Shown: in pieces, positions 59,417-64,000 of the stretch
Layout: the number at the start of each line of letters is the position of its first letter
Numbering within the stretch: the first letter of the stretch is position 1
Origin: Methylobacter tundripaludum
Lineage (GTDB): Bacteria > Pseudomonadota > Gammaproteobacteria > Methylococcales > Methylomonadaceae
Direction of reading: 5' to 3'
Assembly (NCBI RefSeq): GCF_002934365.1
Contig: NZ_PTIY01000004.1
Span: forward strand, 62,001 to 126,000
DNA length: 64,000 bases
Notes under the pieces: model-generated
Database searches by the model: none
What the model was told of the DNA's origin: nothing
What the model saw: the letters and a program-made list of their open reading frames with translations, nothing else
Translations under genes and position numbers: made by a program

Positions 59417-60874
59417 ATGAATGTCATCTTTACAATCATCAATATTTTCGGCTTAGTCACCATAGGGTTCAGTGGTTTGATGGCTACTTGCTGGCTGACC
59501 TCAGCGATAGCTGATGACGGCGCCGTCACGGCTTTTTCCCAGGGGACGATGATTACCTTGTTAATGGGGGCGTTGATGTTTGTTCCGACGCTACGGATAC
59601 CGAAAAAAGTGACGCGGCAAACAGGTTTTTTGATGGTGGCGATTACCTGGTCGGTAACGCCGGTTTTTTGCACTCTGCCGCTGATGATTTACCAGCCTGA
59701 ATTGAGTTTTATCGACGCTTATTTCGAGACGGTTTCCGGGCTTACTACGACCGGTGCGACCATATTCAGCGGTATTGACCAGTTGCCGATGTCGATCAAT
59801 TTGTGGCGACATGAGCTGAACTGGATAGCGGGCATGGGCATTATTATCTTTGCGGTTGCTATTTTACCTATTCTGGGTGTCGGCGGCATGCAGTTGTATA
59901 TTGCAGAGTCGCCGGGAACTGTAAAGGAATCCGATTTGCCGCCGCGTATCGCGCAAACGGCTAAAGCTTTATGGCTGGTCTATGCGGGCATCACGCTGGC
60001 CTGCGTTGTCGCCTTGCGCTTGGCGGGCATGAATTGGTTTGATGCAATCTGCCATGCATTTTCCGCGATGAGTTTAGGCGGGTTCTCCACCCATGATAGC
60101 AGTATAGGTTTTTTTAATTCACTGTCTATCGAGATGGTATTAACTATCTTCCAGTTGCTGGCGGCGATCAATTTTGCTACTCATTTTGTGGCGCTTAGAA
60201 AACTTTCGTTCACCCCCTATGTCGATGACAGGGAAGCCAGAGGCTTTCTCGCGTTGGTGCTGGGAAGCTGCGTAGTGACGGCTGGGGTGTTGTGGCATGC
60301 AGGCACCTATCCTGACTTTTTTACCGCGTTACGTCATGCAACGTTTAATCTGGTTACCATTGCGACTGATTCCGGATTTTCCAGTCAGGACTTTAATCAA
60401 TGGCCTATCTTTGTGCCGATGTGGATGTTGTTTTTAAGTTGCGTTTCGGCTTCTTCAGGTTCTACAGGCGGCGGTATCCGTATGATTCGCACGATCATCC
60501 TGATGAAACAAGCGCGCCTGGAACTGTTTAAATTTATTCATCCTTTTGCGGTTAGACCGATGAAAATCGGCAATACCGTAGTCAATAACAAAATTGTTGC
60601 TTCCGTGACCGGATTTATTTTTCTGTATTTCATCAGCATCGTCATTCTGGTATTCATGCTGTTGTTGAGTGGGTTGGATTTTATAAGTGCTTTTTCGGCG
60701 ATTATCGCCTGCTTTAACAATGCCGGTCCCGGCCTTAATCAAGTGGGGCCGGCGACCAATTACGCCAGTCTGAGCGATATTCAGACCGGTATCTGTACAT
60801 TCGCAATGCTTCTGGGGCGGGTGCAAATATTTTCTATTGTGATTCTGTTTGTGCCGGAATTCTGGAGAAAATAA
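59417..60874 (+). CDS. trkH: TrkH, potassium transporter membrane subunit
   Basis: TrkH is the potassium-translocating membrane protein of the Trk system. The 485-residue protein has about ten spans in four repeats of the pore type: GLTTTGATIFSGIDQLP with the selectivity filter, MSLGGFSTHDSSIGFF, TIATDSGFSSQDFNQWP and AIIACFNNAGPGLNQVG. GSTGGGIRMIRTIILMKQ is also typical. It is paired with trkA and followed by a strong terminator. Confidence 0.97.
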   Translation: MNVIFTIINIFGLVTIGFSGLMATCWLTSAIADDGAVTAFSQGTMITLLMGALMFVPTLRIPKKVTRQTGFLMVAITWSVTPVFCTLPLMIYQPELSFIDAYFETVSGLTTTGATIFSGIDQLPMSINLWRHELNWIAGMGIIIFAVAILPILGVGGMQLYIAESPGTVKESDLPPRIAQTAKALWLVYAGITLACVVALRLAGMNWFDAICHAFSAMSLGGFSTHDSSIGFFNSLSIEMVLTIFQLLAAINFATHFVALRKLSFTPYVDDREARGFLALVLGSCVVTAGVLWHAGTYPDFFTALRHATFNLVTIATDSGFSSQDFNQWPIFVPMWMLFLSCVSASSGSTGGGIRMIRTIILMKQARLELFKFIHPFAVRPMKIGNTVVNNKIVASVTGFIFLYFISIVILVFMLLLSGLDFISAFSAIIACFNNAGPGLNQVGPATNYASLSDIQTGICTFAMLLGRVQIFSIVILFVPEFWRK

Positions 60875-60975
60875 TTTGCGTCAGAATTGAGGCAGGTGAT
60901 GCTTTTGTCTTAGTAATTTACGCGGTTAAGGCATGGGCAGTGCGGAGATAAAAGTCTTTAAAGCCTGTAAAAACA

Positions 60976-61005
60976 AAAAGCCCGGCATATAGCCGGGCTT
61001 TTTGG
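60976..61005. terminator. Bidirectional terminator between trkH and the lipoprotein gene
   Basis: AAAAAGCCCGGC and GCCGGGCTTTTT form a perfect stem with a short ATATA loop. With A-run and T-run on the two sides it can stop transcripts from both directions: trkH on the plus strand and the small lipoprotein on the minus strand. Confidence 0.92.
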
Positions 61006-61022
61006 TACTGCGAGCGCTCTAT

Positions 61023-61136
61023 TTACAGTTGAATAGAGCTAGAAACTTTTTGTGCAGATTTATCTGGATCGTCCAGGCAGCCAGACAAGCCAACAATCAT
61101 TAACGCCATAGCTATAAGAGACAAAATTTTATTCAT
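61023..61136 (-). CDS. Small lipoprotein of 37 residues
   Basis: The frame from the ATG at 61136 encodes MNKILSLIAMALMIVGLSGC followed by LDDPDKSAQKVSSSIQL. The first part is a clear lipoprotein signal with the lipobox L-S-G-C, leaving a mature peptide of 18 residues. GGAGG lies 8 bases before the ATG and a perfect terminator follows the stop, so it is a real gene. It is near the HTTM-type gene, which is transcribed in the same direction. It resembles small entericidin-like lipoproteins in size, but I do not see their motif. Confidence 0.8.
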   Translation of the reverse strand: MNKILSLIAMALMIVGLSGCLDDPDKSAQKVSSSIQL

Positions 61137-61261
61137 AAGAATATCCTCCAAAGGGGTTTGAATTATTTTTATTAATTTGCGCCATTAAATTAAAGCACAT
61201 GTATTTTATATCATGACTCGAATGATGATGCAATAATAAAAACCAATAATCATTTACGCAA

Positions 61262-63154
61262 TTAAAGCTCGTTGATATTGTCAGGCAAATCAAAAGAGAT
61301 CTGTTCGTCGGTCCATTTTGCCGTTCCGATAGTGGTCCACTGTGGGGTTAGATTTTTGTGTAATTGGTCTTCAACCCAGTAAGAAGGCGCGCTGATTTTT
61401 TTTAGCTTTATGTTGAAAACGGCATTATCAAGGTTCAATCCAATCTTTTGTCCCCAGAAAGCAGTGACTTTCATGATAAGTTTATGTAAGCGTTTATTGT
61501 TAATGTTGGGTGTAACGGCAATATTGGCCCACATCGAATGAACGCGACCCCAGTTGGGGGCAAGAAGACGACCTTGCTCATTGACAAAAGGCAGCCAACG
61601 TTCAGCGCCGTTTGAGTCGGTATAGGTCATCGCTAAAATATGGTCATAACCGGCAAAATGGTCGTGCAGATAAAGCGCATGGGGAGTAATGCCTAAAAAG
61701 GTCTGGGAGACCATTAAAACGGCATTGCTGGCTTGTGATAAGGGGCTTTGAGGGGTGTCGGCATTAAGTCTGTAAATAAGCCCGTAATGAATCGAGCTGT
61801 TTAATTGCAAAACGAGCAGCGCAATCAATATTTTTGTGAGCTTCCTGGAAAAAGCGTTCGGTTTTTGCTCGGCAAAGGTTTCAAAAAACTGATGATATAA
61901 GGTCGTGTCCGTTATGGCTTGGGGTACTGGGCAGGCGGACGAACAGGGGATGCGCTTGCGTGTATCGGCAATAGACCGGTATTTTTTTAAGGCAAATTGA
62001 TGAATTCCCGGAAGGCTTAAAAAAACACCTATCGGAAATAAATAGCGCATTTTTATGAATATCCGGCTATAGGTGTCGACGCCTGAATAAATTCGCCCCG
62101 CGCTATCCAGTGCGTATAAGTCGGTTAACAGGGTCTCGTTATTAATGGACGCAAGTTCCGGGTAATGTGCGGCATGTTCCTGAGCGTTTTTGAAGTCTAT
62201 GCAATTGAATACATCAAAATGATTAAGGACCAGAACGGTACGATTACACAAAGGACACAGCTGATCATAAAATACGGTAAGAGAAGGCTGTTTTGCGGTA
62301 ACCAGCCGGCCAATACAACGCCACCATTTGAAAGGGACCAGTAAGGTATAAAAGCTCAGCATCCCGAGGCCAAAAGGATAAATATTGAAGGACAAGGTGA
62401 TACCGAGATGAAGCCCGCAGCCGATCAATAAATAGACGATGCGTAGCCGGCGTTTGGCGAAAAAGAAAATAAAGGTAAATTGGAAGATTAAAATCGTATA
62501 GCCAAGGATGTTTTGCAACAGTTTATTGTTCAGCAGATAAGACATGTCGATGGCTGAAACATAATAAGGCTGTGTCGCCGGTAACCAAGTGCCTAAGCCG
62601 TTGCGCCAGTGTTCGGCAAACATCTTGTGTATGGCCGAGTCAAAGTAGAGGAAGCCGAGACAGATAGCAACCGGCAGGTAGTAGGCAAGAACTGATACAG
62701 TCGGTTTCGGGTAGTTGCTGTAATGAGTAAAAGGCGTACTCAGTTTGTATCGAAGATTGTCGAGTGAAAATGCCCTGTCTCCCGGCATAAAAAGCAGAAA
62801 AAATCCCGTCCCGATCATGAATAAATCAAAGCCGCCGTCAAAATCCCGTTGCATCGGTGTGAAATTAACAAAAATAATCCAAATGATGTAATTGCAGGTT
62901 ATTGCAAATCGGTAGCGGTAGCCGGCCACAATAAAGGCGGCAATAACGCCCCAAAGGCACAAGAAGAAAGGAATCATCGGGAATTCGACGTCTATATAGG
63001 GAACGGGGTCGAAAATTAAATGATTAAAGTACAGCAGGAAAATGATTTCCTGTAGCGTGATCAAGCCGTAAAAAATCCGGAATAAGCCTATGCCGGTGGC
63101 TGGAGCTTGCTTGAAATGAAGTTCTAAGAGTTTGGCGGGGATAAGTTTATACAT
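61262..63154 (-). CDS. HTTM-domain and DCC-domain membrane protein
   Basis: A 630-residue protein that joins an N-terminal HTTM domain (horizontally transferred transmembrane, related to vitamin-K-dependent gamma-carboxylase) to a DCC (DUF393, thioredoxin-like) domain. The first 290 residues have about eight spans, with the family block TPMQRDFDGGFDLFMIGTG and SAIHKMFAEHWRNGLGTWLP. The DCC part has the C-x2-C pair in VFYDQLCPLCNRTVLVLN (about residue 302) and ITTDLY-like strands. A long C-terminal tail (about 450-630) includes another span and a soluble part. No function is known. It is alone on its strand. Confidence 0.85.
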   Translation of the reverse strand: MYKLIPAKLLELHFKQAPATGIGLFRIFYGLITLQEIIFLLYFNHLIFDPVPYIDVEFPMIPFFLCLWGVIAAFIVAGYRYRFAITCNYIIWIIFVNFTPMQRDFDGGFDLFMIGTGFFLLFMPGDRAFSLDNLRYKLSTPFTHYSNYPKPTVSVLAYYLPVAICLGFLYFDSAIHKMFAEHWRNGLGTWLPATQPYYVSAIDMSYLLNNKLLQNILGYTILIFQFTFIFFFAKRRLRIVYLLIGCGLHLGITLSFNIYPFGLGMLSFYTLLVPFKWWRCIGRLVTAKQPSLTVFYDQLCPLCNRTVLVLNHFDVFNCIDFKNAQEHAAHYPELASINNETLLTDLYALDSAGRIYSGVDTYSRIFIKMRYLFPIGVFLSLPGIHQFALKKYRSIADTRKRIPCSSACPVPQAITDTTLYHQFFETFAEQKPNAFSRKLTKILIALLVLQLNSSIHYGLIYRLNADTPQSPLSQASNAVLMVSQTFLGITPHALYLHDHFAGYDHILAMTYTDSNGAERWLPFVNEQGRLLAPNWGRVHSMWANIAVTPNINNKRLHKLIMKVTAFWGQKIGLNLDNAVFNIKLKKISAPSYWVEDQLHKNLTPQWTTIGTAKWTDEQISFDLPDNINEL

Positions 63155-63229
63155 TTCATGATTCGGGAAATCGAGAGGATGTATAAATTATATAAGAAAT
63201 GTAGGGTTAATGTATTGAAATGTGCAGAC

Positions 63230-63276
63230 AAAACAAAGGCCGCCCCCAACTCATGATGAGCTGAAGTGAGCGGCCT
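63230..63276 (-). terminator. Terminator after the 43-residue protein gene
   Basis: On the minus strand GGCCGC (63276-63271) pairs with GCGGCC (63244-63239), with an inner hairpin AGCTCATCATGAGTT, followed by TTTGTTTTG. It lies about 27 bases past the small gene's stop. Confidence 0.75.
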
Positions 63277-63302
63277 AAGTTAAGATTAAATCGGTTGACG
63301 GC

Positions 63303-63434
63303 TTATTTTTCGTCGTCTGGGTGCTCAGCAAATACCCACTTTACTAGGAAGTAGCCAGCAGCTATAACTACAACCGCGCCGACCATACCAGCTGGTTCTT
63401 TTAACATTTCGGTGATATCTAAGATCGCTCCCAT
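63303..63434 (-). CDS. Single-span membrane protein of 43 residues
   Basis: The frame from the ATG at 63434 encodes 43 residues: a short polar N-terminus (MGAILDITEMLKEPAG), one hydrophobic span (MVGAVVVIAAGYFLVKWVF) and an acidic end (AEHPDDEK). AGGACAT lies before the ATG and a strong terminator follows the stop, so it is an independently transcribed gene. I do not recognise it. The shape is that of a small subunit of a membrane complex. Confidence 0.8.
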   Translation of the reverse strand: MGAILDITEMLKEPAGMVGAVVVIAAGYFLVKWVFAEHPDDEK

Positions 63435-63662
63435 GGGATGTCCTACCTATAATTTTGTATTTTTAGAAATAATGCTAAGTTACATAGCAAACGGAATGAG
63501 CATAATACTTTAGGAAAAGTTAAAGTCAAGGCTTATTGTTGCGCGGTTTGAGTGATGGGATATAAATAATGTTTCCGCTTGAAATTTATTGCTCGATAGC
63601 CAATGTGGTATAGTTTAGAATCTGTTTTTTGAGTGCTGATACATTTTAGATAAGGAATTATG

Positions 63663-64000
63663 ATGAATAGATGCGTTAAAATATTACCACTGGTCGCAAT
63701 TTTCTTTACGTTATCGGCAAATGCTGACGTCCAACTAAAAGATAATTCTGAAATTTTAGGGAAATGGAATCTTCATGACGAAGCTGTCTCGTTAACTAGC
63801 CCCAAAAAGGCTGTGACTCAGGAATGGGAATTTAAGGAGGATGGAACACTTATTTCATCGGCAACTGATGTCGCAGGACGAATCAGTGCGTTGAAGATTG
63901 CATTGAAGTATTCCATCGAAAATGGCGAAATCAAAAAACAGTCCGCTCCTGGACGAGAAAAATACGAATCTTGCAAGGTAATTGAAAAACAGGGTTCGGA
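63663..64000 (+). CDS. Secreted protein of unknown function, truncated at the right edge
   Basis: The frame from ATG at 63663 (with AAGGA upstream; an ATG one codon earlier is also possible) stays open for 112 codons to the window edge. A signal peptide is clear (CVKILPLVAIFFTLSANA, cut before DV). The mature part begins with VQLKDNSEILGKWNLHDEAV, which resembles a small lipocalin-like or DUF4923-type beta domain. The full length is unknown. Confidence 0.75.
   Translation, partial: MNRCVKILPLVAIFFTLSANADVQLKDNSEILGKWNLHDEAVSLTSPKKAVTQEWEFKEDGTLISSATDVAGRISALKIALKYSIENGEIKKQSAPGREKYESCKVIEKQGS

Overview
The window looks like a chromosome segment of a gammaproteobacterial methanotroph of the Methylococcales (Methylobacter/Methylomonas-like). 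The main reason is a nearly complete set of serine-cycle C1 genes, spread over about 36.7-57.9 kb: ftfL/fhs, glyA, glycerate 2-kinase, mtdA, mdh, hprA, sga, mcl, mtkA and mtkB. The housekeeping genes (clpB, uvrB, ssb, glyA, trkAH, hflKC) are of proteobacterial type. No methane monooxygenase, methanol dehydrogenase, fch, ppc or rRNA gene lies in the window, so the taxonomic call is inference.

Layout. 0-3 kb: clpB. 2.9-6.0 kb: an AT-rich minus-strand cassette of a DUF2281-type antitoxin-like gene, a UvrD-like helicase and a DUF2290 gene, a pairing known as an anti-phage type. 6-13 kb: uvrB, an aminotransferase, a zinc-ribbon membrane protein with an internal duplication, gloA and tag. 13-23 kb: an AMP/thymidine phosphorylase overlapping a PRPP-synthase-like gene, hupE, an ASCH-like protein, an EF-hand-like protein, a COG3044 ABC-class ATPase, ssb with a companion gene, an NCS2 permease and a ParE-type toxin-antitoxin pair. 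23-30 kb: a stress locus of an atypical sigma factor, hflK, hflC and an ftsH whose reading frame runs on into a membrane-protein gene, with a divergent CarH/LitR-like B12-binding MerR regulator. 30-36.5 kb: a second MerR regulator with a typical 19-bp-spacer promoter, a thiopurine-methyltransferase-like gene, a Fic protein, tRNA-Thr(TGT), a YgiQ-type radical SAM protein and a spermidine-synthase-like protein. 36.7-57.9 kb: the serine-cycle genes, interrupted by an ABC-type ATPase plus PD-(D/E)XK nuclease pair, fetAB-like iron export genes, a dead MFS gene, a CDF metal pump and a CHAT-protease plus alpha/beta-hydrolase pair. 58-64 kb: trkA-trkH, a small lipoprotein, an HTTM-DCC fusion protein, a 43-residue membrane protein and a truncated secreted protein at the right edge.

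How the genes fit together. Formate is activated on tetrahydrofolate (Fhs), MtdA acts at methylene-H4F, GlyA makes serine, Sga makes hydroxypyruvate, HprA makes glycerate, the kinase makes 2-phosphoglycerate, Mdh makes malate, and MtkAB with Mcl make and cleave malyl-CoA to acetyl-CoA and glyoxylate. Three separate defence-like modules (helicase-DUF2290, ATPase-nuclease, CHAT-hydrolase) lie in or near this metabolic region. The CHAT-hydrolase and ATPase-nuclease pairs are the best candidates for little-described systems. Intergenic spaces carry several families of palindromic repeats, including a 48-bp element present twice, once inserted inside another inverted repeat.
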